Assembly (NCBI RefSeq): GCF_900169565.1
Contig: NZ_LT828648.1
Location: forward strand, 3,074,501-3,138,500
From: Nitrospira japonica
GTDB taxonomy: Bacteria; Nitrospirota; Nitrospiria; Nitrospirales; Nitrospiraceae
Direction of reading: 5' to 3'
DNA length: 64,000 nt
The position numbers and the translations under genes are program-made. Shown here piece after piece: positions 1 through 10,686 of this stretch (position 1 is its first letter; each line of letters starts with the position of its first letter). The notes beneath the pieces were generated by a model. The model was not told the origin of the DNA, did no database searches, and saw only the letters and a program-made list of their open reading frames with translations.

Positions 1-978
1 AGAGGAACTCATTGAGGATCGTCTGCTCCGCGCCCAGGCTGAGAAGTTGGCTCTTCACGCCAGGCACGAGCGTGTTGTTGGAGAGAATGTCCACGTCGGC
101 GGACAGGGTCAACGTCGAATACGGATTGACGGCCATACCGCCTCTCACTTGAGGTCCGAGCTTCAATTCGCCGGACTGACTTTTGAAGGTCGGTTGCGTG
201 ATGTCCTTGGCCACCACCCCGAATCGCAGCCAGGAAGAAGGCCGGTAGATCGCGCCCAAGTCCAAGCTCAGCGCCGTAGACAACACCGGCTTCCCGAAGT
301 TATCGCGCAGGGACACGTCCGTTCCGCCCGTCAACGTGGTCGACCCGTTGTAGGCCGCGCCTTGAATGATCTTTCCCGTCATGCCGATGGCGAAGGTCTT
401 GTCGGCGAACGCATAGGCATAGGACAGGGCGACTTGTCTGGCTTCGAGTCCCCGAAGGGCCATCTGTCCGGTCAGGCTGATCGGCGTGTTGGGACCTCCA
501 GGCTGAGTGGCTTGAACCGGCGTCGAGACGAAACTGCCTCCCGTCGCGACATCGGAGACGTTGATGCCGAACGCGTGCTCCCCGAAATGACCTTTGACGT
601 AGAGACCGGCCGAGCCGTTCATGGACACGTTGGCGCCCGGCTGGTTGATGCGGCTGGCGATGTTCTGAGCGTTCGCGAGGTTGCCCGCCGAGGTATCGTT
701 GACGTTGAAATTTTCCAGGTCGTGGATGGCGTTGGCAATACCCATCCGGTCGATCCCTTGTCCGCCGGCCTGAATACGGATGTCCACGGTTTGCGTCATC
801 GCCAACCCGGCGGGATTCCAATAGGTGGCCAGCGCGTCCGTCGTCACCGCCACGCCGGCTCCGCCCATACCCATTGCACGGGGACCGACGATCACGAATT
901 CCGTGGCTGCCGCCTGGGTCGAAAAGAGGAGGGCCGTCGCCGCGGCGCAAAACCGGAGCACGCTCGCACGGTCCATGG
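1..978 (-). CDS. TraF/FadL-like outer-membrane barrel protein (partial)
   Basis: The reading frame is open from an ATG at 978 down to base 1 (326 codons) and continues outside the window, so the C-terminus is missing. The N-terminus is a signal peptide (MDRASVLRFCAAATALLF, then an Ala-rich cleavage region). It is followed by RAMGMGGAGVAVTTDALA and YWNPAGLA, a pattern typical of TraF_2/FadL/PorV-type outer-membrane barrels. The rest is rich in alternating hydrophobic strands, Gly, Asn and Thr, as expected for a beta barrel. It lies 90 bp downstream of lolD on the same strand and may be the last gene of that run. The exact family (conjugal-transfer TraF-like versus FadL-like) cannot be fixed without the C-terminus, and the substrate is unknown. 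Confidence 0.7.
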
Positions 979-1068
979 ATGAAGGACTCCTTCGCATCGG
1001 AGAACTGCCGCCGAGTCTATTGGATGAACAGGCCCCCGTCAAGGATTTGCGGGACTGCGGCGGTTCTC

Positions 1069-1731
1069 TCAGATGATCAGGCCGTCCTGAATATGGATGA
1101 TCCGATCCGCCTGCGCCGAGAGCTTGTCGTTGTGAGTGACGATGACAAACGTCGTCCCGCGCGCCTTGTTGATGTCCCGCATCAGGCCGAACAGCGCGTC
1201 ACCGGTGTGGGTGTCCAGATTGCCGGTCGGCTCGTCCGCGAGCACGAGGTCGGGTTCCATCAGCAGGGCGCGGGCGACGGCCACGCGCTGCTGCTCGCCT
1301 CCGGACAGTTCTCCCGGCTTGTGATGGAGGCGCGCGCCCAAGCCGACATCATTCAGGAGCGCGACGGCCCGATCTTCGACCTCCGTCAATCGTTTGCGTT
1401 GGATCAAGGCGGGCATGCAGGCGTTTTCCAACGCCGTGAATTCCGGGAGCAGGTGGTGGAATTGAAAAATGAAGCCGATGCGCCGGTTCCGAAAATCGGC
1501 CTGCGCCGATTCCGACAGTCGAAGGACGTCCTGCCCTTCGAACAACACGGTTCCCTTTGTCGGACGATCCAACAGACCCAGGATGTGGAGCAAGGTGCTC
1601 TTTCCCGCGCCGGACGCGCCGATGACGGCGACGAGTTCACCCCGCTCGATGCGCAGGTTGATGCCCTGCAGCACCGTCATGGTCCGCTCGCCCATCAGGA
1701 ACGACTTATGAACGTCCGTGACCGTGATCAT
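1069..1731 (-). CDS. lolD: Lipoprotein-releasing ABC transporter ATPase LolD
   Basis: ATP-binding subunit of the Lol complex, which extracts mature lipoproteins from the inner membrane for delivery to the outer membrane. At 220 aa it has the usual LolD size. Visible motifs are Walker A GASGAGKST (residues 38-46), the ABC signature LSGGEQQRVAVARAL and Walker B LVLADEPTGNLD, followed by the H-loop region FVIVTHND. The FQFHHLLPEFTALENACMPA stretch matches the LolD/MacB-type Q-loop region. It sits 48 bp downstream of the permease gene on the same strand, so the pair forms a transporter. The window encodes many lipobox proteins that would be clients. MacB or FtsE are alternatives on sequence alone, but the LolC/E neighbour favours LolD. 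Confidence 0.9.
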   Translation of the reverse strand: MITVTDVHKSFLMGERTMTVLQGINLRIERGELVAVIGASGAGKSTLLHILGLLDRPTKGTVLFEGQDVLRLSESAQADFRNRRIGFIFQFHHLLPEFTALENACMPALIQRKRLTEVEDRAVALLNDVGLGARLHHKPGELSGGEQQRVAVARALLMEPDLVLADEPTGNLDTHTGDALFGLMRDINKARGTTFVIVTHNDKLSAQADRIIHIQDGLII

Positions 1732-1779
1732 GCCGGTGTACGCCCATGGACGGTACCTGTGCGGTTCGATACGTGACGG

Positions 1780-3060
1780 CTATTCATACCGTAGCGCGTC
1801 CACCGGTTCGAGTTTCGCCGCTTGGAGCGACGGATACACCGTCGCCGCGAAACTGATGAGGATCGCCGAGCCGGCGACGAGCAGGACGTCTTCGCCGAGC
1901 ACGTGCACCGGAATCTTGGAGATGTAATAGACCGTGGGATCGAAGGTCCAGAACGTCTGGATCAGCCAGAGAAACGTGTAGCCCAACGGAATGCCGATCG
2001 CGGTGCCGGACAGTCCGATGATCAGCCCGTTCAGCATGAAGATCCGCCGGATGCTCTTCCTGGTCGCGCCCATGGCCTTGAGGATGGCGATTTCCTTCTG
2101 CTTCTCGTTGACGATCATCGTCAGGGTGCTGACGATGTTGAACGAGGCCACGATCGTGATCAGCACCAGCAGCAGGAACATCATCGTCTTTTCCAGTTTG
2201 AGGGCCGACAGCAGATTGCGGTTCATCTGCATCCAGTCCCGTGCGCCGTAGGAAAATCCCAGCGCCTGCTCGACCGACCGGGCGACCTCGTTCGCGCGGA
2301 AGACGTCCGTGACCTTCAACTCGATGCCCGTCACCGTGTCTCCCATGCCGAAGAACTTTTGCGCCTCGGCCAGATCGATATAGGCGAGCGAGGAGTCATA
2401 CTCATACATGCCCGAATGGAAGATCCCGATCACTGCAAAGGGCCGGATCTTCGGCACCATGCCCATGGCGCTGATCGGGCCGACCGGAGACACGATACTG
2501 ACGATGTCGCCCGGAAAAGCGCCGAGCCGGAGCGCAAGCTCCTTGCCCAGGATGATGCCGGGTTTCTCGCTGGGCTGCGGTGGACCGTTGGGATTGTCGG
2601 CCGGAGGCAGATTCACCGTCACCGGATGGCCGAGATCGGACAGATTCCCCGCCGCCAGGTTCTTCTCCAGCTCGGTCACCTTGCCTTCCTTCGTCGGATC
2701 GATGCCGCGCAGAACCACGCCGTGAGCCCCGGCCTGGGTCGTCAGCATGACCTGCTTCAGGATGAACGGCGTGGCCGCCACGACGTCTGGCACCGTCTCG
2801 GCCCTCTGGACGACCGGACCGTAGTCGCTCATCGCGTCCTTCATCCGGTCCTGCACGATGACGTGGGCCGTCGTCCCGACGATCTTCGCCTGGATGTCTT
2901 CCTTGAAGCCCGTCATGATGCCGACGGTGCCGATCAACGCCGCGACGCCGAGCGTCACGCCGGTGACCGAGACGAACGTATTGAGCGAGATGGTCCGGTT
3001 GCGCCGCTTGGCGCGGAGGTAGCGGAGGCCGACGAAAATTTCATAGGGAAGCGCGGCCAT
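1780..3060 (-). CDS. lolC: Lipoprotein-releasing ABC transporter permease LolC/LolE
   Basis: Inner-membrane permease of the lipoprotein release system. At 426 aa it has the family length. The N-terminus has FVGLRYLRAKRRNRTISLNT, then a first membrane helix (TGVTLGVAALIGTVGIM). A periplasmic MacB-like domain follows (about residues 50-270). Three C-terminal helices begin near MMFLLLVLITIVASFNIVST and include the FtsX-type segment with KEIAILKAMGATRKSIRRIF. Only one permease gene is present beside lolD, so it may act as a homodimer or pair with a partner elsewhere; LolC and LolE cannot be told apart here. The start is only 6 bp from the lysS stop, which indicates co-transcription. Its stop codon is TAG. 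Confidence 0.9.
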   Translation of the reverse strand: MAALPYEIFVGLRYLRAKRRNRTISLNTFVSVTGVTLGVAALIGTVGIMTGFKEDIQAKIVGTTAHVIVQDRMKDAMSDYGPVVQRAETVPDVVAATPFILKQVMLTTQAGAHGVVLRGIDPTKEGKVTELEKNLAAGNLSDLGHPVTVNLPPADNPNGPPQPSEKPGIILGKELALRLGAFPGDIVSIVSPVGPISAMGMVPKIRPFAVIGIFHSGMYEYDSSLAYIDLAEAQKFFGMGDTVTGIELKVTDVFRANEVARSVEQALGFSYGARDWMQMNRNLLSALKLEKTMMFLLLVLITIVASFNIVSTLTMIVNEKQKEIAILKAMGATRKSIRRIFMLNGLIIGLSGTAIGIPLGYTFLWLIQTFWTFDPTVYYISKIPVHVLGEDVLLVAGSAILISFAATVYPSLQAAKLEPVDALRYE

Positions 3061-3066
3061 CGCGGG

Positions 3067-4548
3067 CTATTTCTCCGGCCTCAGCTGGGGGAACAACACC
3101 ACGTCGCGGATGGAGGCTTGATTCGTGAACAGCATGACCAGGCGGTCGATGCCGATGCCTTCGCCGGCCGTGGGCGGCATGCCATACTCCAGCGCCCGAA
3201 GAAAATCCTCGTCGACGAGGTGGGCTTCTTCATCCCCGGCCTCCCGCTGCGCCGCCTGCCCCTCGAACCGTTCCCGCTGATCGAGCGGATCGTTCAACTC
3301 TGAAAAGGCATTGGCGATTTCCCGCCCGGCAATGTACAGCTCAAACCGGTCGGTCAAGGCGGGATCGGAATCCTTTCGACGCGCGAGGGGAGAAATTTCG
3401 ATCGGGTAGTCGGTCACGAACGTGGGTTGCTGCAGGTTGGGCTCGACTGTTTCCTCGAAGATCTCGTTCACGATGTTGAAGAGCGGCCAGGCAGGATCGA
3501 CCGCCACGTTCAATGTCTTCGCCGCCGCCAGCGCCTTGTCCCTGTCGCGCAGCACGGACTCGTCCAGCCCGTTCACCTCCAGAATGGCCTGATGGTAGGA
3601 CCAGCGCCGCCACGGCGGCGCAAGGTCGATGGCCTTGCCCTGGTAATCGATCGTCGTCTTGCCCAGCAGCTGTGAGGCCAGCGTGGAGACCAATTGCTCC
3701 GTCAACGCGATCAAATCCTGGTAGTCCGCGTAGGCCACGTAGAATTCCAGCATCGTGAACTCGGGATTGTGGATCGTCGAGATGCCTTCATTCCGGAAAT
3801 TCCTGTTGATCTCGAACACGCGCGGAAATCCGCCGACGATCAGCCGCTTCAGATACAGCTCCGGCGCGATCCGCAGATAGAGGTCCACGCCCAGCGCGTT
3901 GTGATGCGTCACGAACGGCTTGGCCGCGGCGCCGCCCGGAATCGGATGCATCATCGGGGTTTCGACCTCGAGAAACCCGCGGTCGATCAGGAACGAGCGG
4001 ATGCCGGCGATGATGCGGCTTCTCGCCGCGAAGATCCCGTGGACGTCCGGATTCGCGATCAAGTCCACATACCGCTGCCGGTACCGGGTCTCGACGTCCG
4101 TGAGCCCGTGCCATTTCTCCGGGAGCGGCCGCAGCGCCTTGCTGAGAAAGGTCAATTCTTTGACCTCGACCGTGAATTCGTTGGTCTTGGTGCGGAACAG
4201 CGTGCCGGTGACGCCGATCCAGTCGCCGAGATCGAGTTGTTCGGTCACCGCGTACGCCTGCGGGGAAAGCAGATCCTTCTTCAGATAGACCTGCAAGCGG
4301 TCGGATCCGTCCTGCAGCACCGCGAAGGCCGCCTTGCCGAACCGGCGAAGCGCCACGACGCGGCCCGCAAACGTGCAGGTGATTTTCTCCTGTTCCAGGA
4401 CTTCCTTGGACTTTTCGCCGTGCACCGCAATCAGGCGCTCGGCCCGATCCTTGATTTCGAACCGGCCGCCGTAGGGGGCCACGCCGGACGCGCGCAATTG
4501 CTCGAGTTTCTTGATCCGCTGCTGTCTCTGCTCGTTCAGTTCGTCCAT
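3067..4548 (-). CDS. lysS: Lysyl-tRNA synthetase, class II
   Basis: Charges tRNA-Lys with lysine in the cytoplasm. The 493-aa length is normal for the bacterial class II enzyme. An N-terminal OB-fold anticodon-binding domain (about residues 50-145, containing TCTFAGRVVALRRFGKAAF) precedes the catalytic core. Motif 1 lies around RGFLEVETPMMHPIPGGA, motif 2 around FPRVFEINRNFRNEGISTIH with NPEFTMLEFY, and motif 3 is the C-terminal GEGIGIDRLVMLFT. It follows prfB by 9 bp and precedes the Lol permease by 6 bp on the same strand. A prfB-lysS pairing is common in bacteria. Its stop codon is TAG. Nothing unusual is seen. Confidence 0.96.
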   Translation of the reverse strand: MDELNEQRQQRIKKLEQLRASGVAPYGGRFEIKDRAERLIAVHGEKSKEVLEQEKITCTFAGRVVALRRFGKAAFAVLQDGSDRLQVYLKKDLLSPQAYAVTEQLDLGDWIGVTGTLFRTKTNEFTVEVKELTFLSKALRPLPEKWHGLTDVETRYRQRYVDLIANPDVHGIFAARSRIIAGIRSFLIDRGFLEVETPMMHPIPGGAAAKPFVTHHNALGVDLYLRIAPELYLKRLIVGGFPRVFEINRNFRNEGISTIHNPEFTMLEFYVAYADYQDLIALTEQLVSTLASQLLGKTTIDYQGKAIDLAPPWRRWSYHQAILEVNGLDESVLRDRDKALAAAKTLNVAVDPAWPLFNIVNEIFEETVEPNLQQPTFVTDYPIEISPLARRKDSDPALTDRFELYIAGREIANAFSELNDPLDQRERFEGQAAQREAGDEEAHLVDEDFLRALEYGMPPTAGEGIGIDRLVMLFTNQASIRDVVLFPQLRPEK

Positions 4549-4557
4549 GGCCTTCGT

Positions 4558-5698
<1,141 letters not shown>

Positions 5699-5717
5699 CG
5701 CGGGGTCCTTTCCCTTG

Positions 5718-7343
5718 TTACACGGGGGTCGCGGCAATCGCGTCCGGTTCCGGCCCTTCCGTGCGGAAGAGTCCGAACAGACACAAGACGGCGCAGATTA
5801 ACACACAGCCATAGGCAAACACATCCCCATGGCGGCTATAAAACGTATGCGGCTGGAGCACGGGAACGGCCGCCTGCATCGCGGTCTGGGTAAAAATGGG
5901 AGACGTGTCCAGAATTCGTCCGAACGGATCGATGAAGCCGGACACGCCGGTATTGGCGGCGCGCGCAAACGCCAGATGATTTTCCACGGACCGGAACACG
6001 ACCATCGAGAAATGCTGCATCGGCGCCGACGATTCGCCGAACCAGGCGTCGTTCGTGATGGTGACGAGGAACTCGGCACCGTTCTGCGCGAACCGGCGGA
6101 CCAGGTCGGGGAAGATGACTTCGTAGCAGATCAGGACTCCGAATTTGACCGGCCGCCCTCCGTCGCCTTCTCCCGCGGCCTGAGCCTGCCGGGGCATGAA
6201 GGAAAAGACGGTCGGGCCCGGCCCGGCCTGAAAATCTCCGATGCCTTCCACCAGCTTGTCGAGAAAGAAGAGGAGCGAGGACTTGAGCGGGATGTATTCC
6301 CCGAACGGCACCAGATGCTGCTTGTCGTAGCGGCCGAGCAGCGTGCCGCCCGGAGCGACCAGATAGGCGCTGTTGAGCAGATAGGGCCGCCGTTCGTTGT
6401 CGAACCGCACCGCCGGGCTCCCGAAGAGAAGCGGCGCCGAGGCTCGATTGGCGATCGCCAGCACGCGCAACTGATATTCGGGCTCACGCTCGAAGAAAAA
6501 CGGCGTCGCCGCCTCCGGCCATACGACCAAATCCGCTCCGCCGCCGAGCGTGTCGGTCAGCCGGTCGTACCGGAGGAGGGTGTCGTCTCGATGCGCCGGA
6601 TCCCACTTGATCGACTGATCCACGTTCGGTTGGACCACGCCGACGCGAAGCGACGTCTTCGGCGTCTGAAATCCTTCCCCTACGATCAGCGACGTGCTGT
6701 AGGCCCAGGAAAGTCCCAGCAGAATCGCCGCCGTCGTCACGAGTTCCCAAGGGAGCCGCGCCGGCACGAACCCGCGAAAGAGCGGCATGAGCCAGGCGAT
6801 CAGCTCGGCGATCGCCACGTTGACCAGCACCAGCAGAAATGAAACCCCATAGACTCCCAGATGATCCGCGATCTGAATGACGTCCAATTGCCGGTATTGA
6901 GAATAGCCGAGCAGTGACCAGGGAAGACCGCTGAACAGGTAGGTGCGTGCCAATTCCAGCGTCACCCATAAACAAGGCGCGACGAACAAGCCATAGCGGG
7001 GGATCAGTGAACGGAACCAGACGTAGCCGGCGCTGTAGAGCGCCACGAAGAGGCCGAGGTAACTCGTGAGCAGCAGCAGGACGGCATAGGCGACAAGCAG
7101 GGGCACCTTTCCGTAGGTATGCATGGCCGTCACGACCCAGGCCATGATGCCCGTGAACCCGATCGTGCCGCTGAGCCATCCCAGGCGAAACGCCCGCCAC
7201 TTGCTGGGGCTATCGAGGGCGAGGTGAAGCGGGATCAGCGCCACCCACGCCAGCAACCCGATGTCGAATTTGGGAAAACAAAAGGGGAGGAGGAGACCGC
7301 TCGCCACCGCGAGCACGATTGAACGCACAGGCCACCGATACAT
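5718..7343 (-). CDS. lnt: Apolipoprotein N-acyltransferase
   Basis: Adds the third acyl chain to the N-terminal cysteine of lipoproteins at the inner membrane. The 541-aa protein begins with about 200 residues of membrane helices (for example [17 protein letters not shown] and [19 protein letters not shown]). A C-terminal nitrilase-like domain follows. The Glu-Lys-Cys triad is visible as [26 protein letters not shown] and [14 protein letters not shown]. The neighbouring TNDAWFG and [20 protein letters not shown] are family hallmarks. It is the first gene of the minus-strand run lnt-prfB-lysS-lolC-lolD, so lipoprotein maturation and lipoprotein export genes share one transcription unit. Confidence in function is high. 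Confidence 0.95.
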   Translation of the reverse strand: MYRWPVRSIVLAVASGLLLPFCFPKFDIGLLAWVALIPLHLALDSPSKWRAFRLGWLSGTIGFTGIMAWVVTAMHTYGKVPLLVAYAVLLLLTSYLGLFVALYSAGYVWFRSLIPRYGLFVAPCLWVTLELARTYLFSGLPWSLLGYSQYRQLDVIQIADHLGVYGVSFLLVLVNVAIAELIAWLMPLFRGFVPARLPWELVTTAAILLGLSWAYSTSLIVGEGFQTPKTSLRVGVVQPNVDQSIKWDPAHRDDTLLRYDRLTDTLGGGADLVVWPEAATPFFFEREPEYQLRVLAIANRASAPLLFGSPAVRFDNERRPYLLNSAYLVAPGGTLLGRYDKQHLVPFGEYIPLKSSLLFFLDKLVEGIGDFQAGPGPTVFSFMPRQAQAAGEGDGGRPVKFGVLICYEVIFPDLVRRFAQNGAEFLVTITNDAWFGESSAPMQHFSMVVFRSVENHLAFARAANTGVSGFIDPFGRILDTSPIFTQTAMQAAVPVLQPHTFYSRHGDVFAYGCVLICAVLCLFGLFRTEGPEPDAIAATPV

Positions 7344-7531
7344 CGCGCTAACTTAGCGGAAGGTAAGGACCGATGCAACCAAGCCCTCATGGTCGCCTTG
7401 GCCAACCGGTGACAGTCCCCGGATCTCGACGACCCGGGCGCCTGACGGACTCTCACGCCCAAGGCGAATGACAATCAGCATGAAACGGTCAGGTGCAAGA
7501 TATAAGGAACCGGCTGCGCCGAGACCAACCT

Positions 7532-7870
7532 CTAGTGCGTCATCAACGACAGTGGCGTCCGCTGATCGAAGGCGACCTGATCCAGCTCCCACGACGTCGC
7601 CGTGTCGTTGTGGTCGAGTTGCACCCCGAAGAACTGGTCGCGCACCCACCGCACCGTGGCCTTCCTGATCAAGAGAGCCGACTGAGTCGGCGGGATGAGC
7701 AGCACCATCAGCTCCATCCCGACCGCCACGTTGTGCGATCCCTGCAGGCAGCCGCCGCTATGGTTGAGATTTGCGGTCACTCCGCTCGCGTGAAACGCGC
7801 CGTCGGAATAGTACACCGCACAGGTGATGGGAACGCGCAGGCTCCTGCGTTTGTCAGAATGAACCATCAT
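7532..7870 (-). CDS. PilZ-domain protein
   Basis: A 112-aa protein beginning MMVHSDKRRSLRVPIT. The N-terminal KRRSLRVP (RxxxR) and the later LNHSGGCL (resembling (D/N)xSxxG) match the c-di-GMP-binding PilZ domain, and WVRDQFFGVQLDH fits the closing strands. It probably acts as a c-di-GMP receptor or a degenerate PilZ adaptor. The start at 7870 is chosen because an AGGAGG lies 8 nt upstream and the ATG overlaps the VanZ stop as ATGA, which indicates translational coupling. A longer in-frame extension inside the vanZ-like gene is not supported. The target pathway is not shown by the neighbourhood. Confidence 0.75.
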   Translation of the reverse strand: MMVHSDKRRSLRVPITCAVYYSDGAFHASGVTANLNHSGGCLQGSHNVAVGMELMVLLIPPTQSALLIRKATVRWVRDQFFGVQLDHNDTATSWELDQVAFDQRTPLSLMTH

Positions 7871-8310
7871 GAGAGCAACCTCCTCAAAGACAAGATTGAC
7901 GACGACCCGATTCGTTTCACCGAGAGCATGACCGGCCTGGCGGCCCGTCCCTCGGTCCGATTCTGCGCGAGCATGGCGCACGCGATCAGGGTAATGCCGC
8001 CGGCGTTGACGGCAAGATCATCGGAAGACGTGCTCCGGCCGGGCACCAGGCCTTGAAGCACCTCGGTCCATAGACCAAAGACGAAGGCGGCGCTCGAGGC
8101 GGCCAACACCGCGTAGACGATCGGCCAGCCGCGTCCGCGCAGACTCCGGGTCAGCAACCACGCCAAGATTCCGTATCCTGGTGCATGAGCCCATTCGAGG
8201 AGAACGGGCGGCATCTGCGTGATAAGCCGGCCGCTCATTCCCACACCCGGGGCGATCATCGCGCCGAAACACAGGAGCATCATGTACCCCAATGTCGTAA
8301 TCAATCCCAC
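7867..8310 (-). CDS. VanZ-like membrane protein
   Basis: A small polytopic membrane protein. The signature EVLQGLVPGRSTSSDDLAVN resembles the VanZ consensus (E-x-x-Q-x-(F/L)-x-P-x-R-x-x-(S/D)-x-x-D-x-x-x-N). Hydrophobic segments include GYMMLLCFGAMIAPGV, YAVLAASSAAFVFGLW and AGGITLIACAML. A GTG at 8310 preceded by GGGAG at 7-nt spacing is preferred as start; an in-frame ATG at 8394 would add 28 mostly polar residues. The stop overlaps the PilZ start, so the two are a translationally coupled pair. VanZ family members are tied loosely to glycopeptide tolerance or envelope functions; the role here is unknown. Confidence 0.7.
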   Translation of the reverse strand: MGLITTLGYMMLLCFGAMIAPGVGMSGRLITQMPPVLLEWAHAPGYGILAWLLTRSLRGRGWPIVYAVLAASSAAFVFGLWTEVLQGLVPGRSTSSDDLAVNAGGITLIACAMLAQNRTEGRAARPVMLSVKRIGSSSILSLRRLLS

Positions 8311-8719
8311 TCGTATTCTCCCGAGGTGACACACGTGTCTCGCACACGCAATTGGGAACCTACACAACATGTAAACGCTGAAACTACTAGGCATTGGTAG
8401 GGGACAGCCACACCGTCTCGCCCAATTACTGTCTGCGACGTTCGAGGTTCCCGTTCTTTAGCTGGGTATCCTTTCGGCACAATCCGGCCCGATTCAAGGC
8501 TTGCGACGACTCCATTTGGACCTACTCAGTCGACGCTCCTGCCGCATGGATTCCTGATGATGAAAGAGCCTGAATCGAACGGAATGCCGAACGCCCGGGT
8601 CTGATTGCCGTGGCGTCCAGGGATCTGCCCAGGCTCGGCCTGTGGCGTCTGCCCGTTACAGTGAGTGTATTCGCACTTGATTCCACAGAGTTCTCTTTCT
8701 GAACCAAGGAGGATGAACC
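8311..8719. other. Intergenic region between divergent genes
   Basis: About 410 bp between the minus-strand vanZ-like gene and the plus-strand lipoprotein gene. It should hold both promoters. I see no gene, repeat or convincing -35/-10 pair. A strong Shine-Dalgarno (AGGAGG) for the lipoprotein starts near 8708. Confidence 0.4.
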
Positions 8720-9037
8720 ATGGCAGGAGGATGGAAAGGGTGGGCGGTCGCGTCGGCAATCGTGCTGTGTTTCACCATGACGGGCTGCGCCAAGACCGGC
8801 CCGGAAAAGCACACGGCCGTTCCCAGCAAGGGGGAACGAGTCATGAATGATGCGGTCACCGGCCAGATTAGCGAGATGGGATCGGATCACGTGTCCATTA
8901 CCCAGGCGGGCGGCAAGATCAGGCATGTTCGCGTAGACAGCCACACGAAGATGGACCAGATGGCCAAGGGCGACTATGTGAAGGCCTTCGTCTCGGACGA
9001 CGGTTACGCCTCCACCATTCAGCGGGTCGGACCATAA
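8720..9037 (+). CDS. Small lipoprotein, DUF5666-like fold possible
   Basis: A 105-aa predicted lipoprotein. The signal peptide ends in a lipobox at FTMTGCAKTG (Cys about residue 23). The mature part, GQISEMGSDHVSITQAGGKI followed by HVRVDSHTKM and KGDYVKAFVSDDGYASTIQR, looks like a small OB/beta-barrel domain of the kind seen in periplasmic DUF5666-like proteins; that family link is tentative. A strong RBS (AGGAGG, 7 nt spacing) fixes the start. It lies 17 bp upstream of another lipoprotein gene on the same strand, so the two are probably co-transcribed. Function is unknown. Confidence 0.75.
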   Translation: MAGGWKGWAVASAIVLCFTMTGCAKTGPEKHTAVPSKGERVMNDAVTGQISEMGSDHVSITQAGGKIRHVRVDSHTKMDQMAKGDYVKAFVSDDGYASTIQRVGP

Positions 9038-9054
9038 ACGAAAGCGACGATTTG

Positions 9055-9714
9055 ATGGCGCATCTCCCATCTCGCCGCTGGTTCCTCGGCGTCTGCGCAG
9101 CCGCCCTTCTGATGGGCGGCTGCACAGGGCCGGCGTATGTCCCGGAGATCACCGTCGCGGAAGCGAGGCCGATCGTCGATGCCACCGCCGAGTTTCATGG
9201 TCTCTTCCCCGCACGGGCACTCGTGTCGGGTAAACGGACGTATGGACTCGATGCCCCGAAAGCCAGGCGACAACCTCCCACGGAATTGACGAGACAACTC
9301 GAACAGGAGATGCTGAAAGAACTCGCGGCGGCCGGAGTCTTTTCCCGGGTGACCGGATTCGACCCTAAACCGGACGTCATTATTGCCGGCCGTATCGACG
9401 CATTTCACGAAGAGTACCGCCCACGTGCCTGGACCTACGTTCCAATCCTCGATAAACAACTGGTGTCCAGGCTGCTGAATCTCAAGAGCCACACGAGCAC
9501 GGGGGAGGCGAGTCTGACATTGTTCGTGTTGACGCCGGATGGAGCCCTCATCGGGACCTACGAAGGCCGATCCACCTTCGACGAGCAATTCAACCCGACG
9601 AACGAAGTTCCTCCGGGTGCACGCCTCAACCGCGCGCTCTCCGACGCGGTCAAGGACATTCAAGACCAGATCGTCCGCGACGCGCAGCTGCGCAAACTGG
9701 CGTCGCGATCCTGA
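9055..9714 (+). CDS. Outer-membrane-type lipoprotein of unknown function
   Basis: A 219-aa predicted lipoprotein with signal peptide MAHLPSRRWFLGVCAAALL and lipobox LMGGCTGP. The mature region carries ELTRQLEQEMLKELAAAGVF then DVIIAGRIDAFHEEYRPRAW, which resembles LPS-assembly or curli-type lipoproteins that combine an alpha helix with a beta sheet; no family is firmly recognised. The alternative TTG at 9052 has no better RBS, so the ATG at 9055 is used. It follows the upstream lipoprotein gene by 17 bp. Confidence 0.7.
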   Translation: MAHLPSRRWFLGVCAAALLMGGCTGPAYVPEITVAEARPIVDATAEFHGLFPARALVSGKRTYGLDAPKARRQPPTELTRQLEQEMLKELAAAGVFSRVTGFDPKPDVIIAGRIDAFHEEYRPRAWTYVPILDKQLVSRLLNLKSHTSTGEASLTLFVLTPDGALIGTYEGRSTFDEQFNPTNEVPPGARLNRALSDAVKDIQDQIVRDAQLRKLASRS

Positions 9715-9830
9715 CCCACGCACGGCCCGCCATCGCACTACGTGATTTTTCTTGAAGAACCGGCCGCTTTCGTCCACGATGAGCCGTAATACCGGCCGTA
9801 GCGCGCATCGAACCTTCGAGAGAGATCGCC

Positions 9831-10523
9831 ATGCACATCGTCACATGCCGTCCCGCTGCATCACTGGGTATCAGCGTCCTCCTCTTTGCACCAGGCTGCG
9901 CCTGGCAAAGTACCTACGACCAGGCGGTCGCCGAACGGGAAGGCGTCAAGGCGGAATTGCAGAGCGTCAAGCTTGAGCAGGACCGTCTGATGGAACAGGT
10001 CAAGGAAATCGAGCCCCTGACGAAACAGGCCAGACTGCAGGCGGAACAGGCCAATGCCTCGCTCAGGGACGCCGTCGATGCGGCGGAGGGAGCACGCCAG
10101 ATCGGCGAAGAACGCCAGGCCAAACTCGCGCTTCTCATCGACCAGCTGTCCGCCCAGCAGAACAGTCTGCGCCAGTCCATGCGGAAGATGAAGGCGGAGC
10201 GACCGGGCTTGCAGTCCGCCGTGGACAAGTATCGGGCGCAGCTCGACGAGGCAGACCGGCTCAGCGCCGCCGCGTCGTTCCCGCCACCGCCTCCCGTTCA
10301 TGACCCCATTGCCTCCGCGACGGTACCGCCGCCGCCGTCACTCCCCGGACCGACCGTAACCCCGACGTCCGTTTCTTCCTCGGCGTCCGTGCCGTCGTCC
10401 GATCCCCTTGCCGTTCCTGCGACAAGACCGGCAACCAAGCGGGGAGTCGAGCCGGCCGAGGAGGGATTTTTTGCGAGCATGAAGGATTGGCTGGTCTCTA
10501 TCTGGCGATCAGTCTTTTCTTAA
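9831..10523 (+). CDS. Coiled-coil lipoprotein with Pro-rich linker
   Basis: A 230-aa predicted lipoprotein. The lipobox is LFAPGCAW (Cys about residue 23). Residues about 28-145 are a long heptad-like coiled coil rich in Glu, Gln, Lys and Ala (AELQSVKLEQDRLMEQVKEI). A Pro/Ser/Thr/Val-rich low-complexity linker follows (about 146-205). A C-terminal amphipathic segment, FFASMKDWLVSIWRSVFS, may touch a membrane. The design resembles tethered periplasmic spacer proteins. No enzymatic motif is seen and the function is unknown. Confidence 0.65.
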   Translation: MHIVTCRPAASLGISVLLFAPGCAWQSTYDQAVAEREGVKAELQSVKLEQDRLMEQVKEIEPLTKQARLQAEQANASLRDAVDAAEGARQIGEERQAKLALLIDQLSAQQNSLRQSMRKMKAERPGLQSAVDKYRAQLDEADRLSAAASFPPPPPVHDPIASATVPPPPSLPGPTVTPTSVSSSASVPSSDPLAVPATRPATKRGVEPAEEGFFASMKDWLVSIWRSVFS

Positions 10524-10686
10524 GCGACAGCATTCCTCGAGTCTGTAGACTCCGGTTGCTCCAGTGCGCCTCGCACCCTCGTGTGACTTTCCCGCAGACC
10601 AGGTCGCATTTCGTCCTCTCCTTCATCTATGATGACTCACCCGACAGGTCCTTTATCTGAACGTTCAACTCCCTGGCCCATCACCT

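Noticed and set aside
1822-3303. 493-aa plus-strand open frame
   Set aside because: Lies opposite lolC and lysS, which have clear family motifs. Its sequence is His/Arg/Asp-rich in the way typical of shadow frames in GC-rich DNA.
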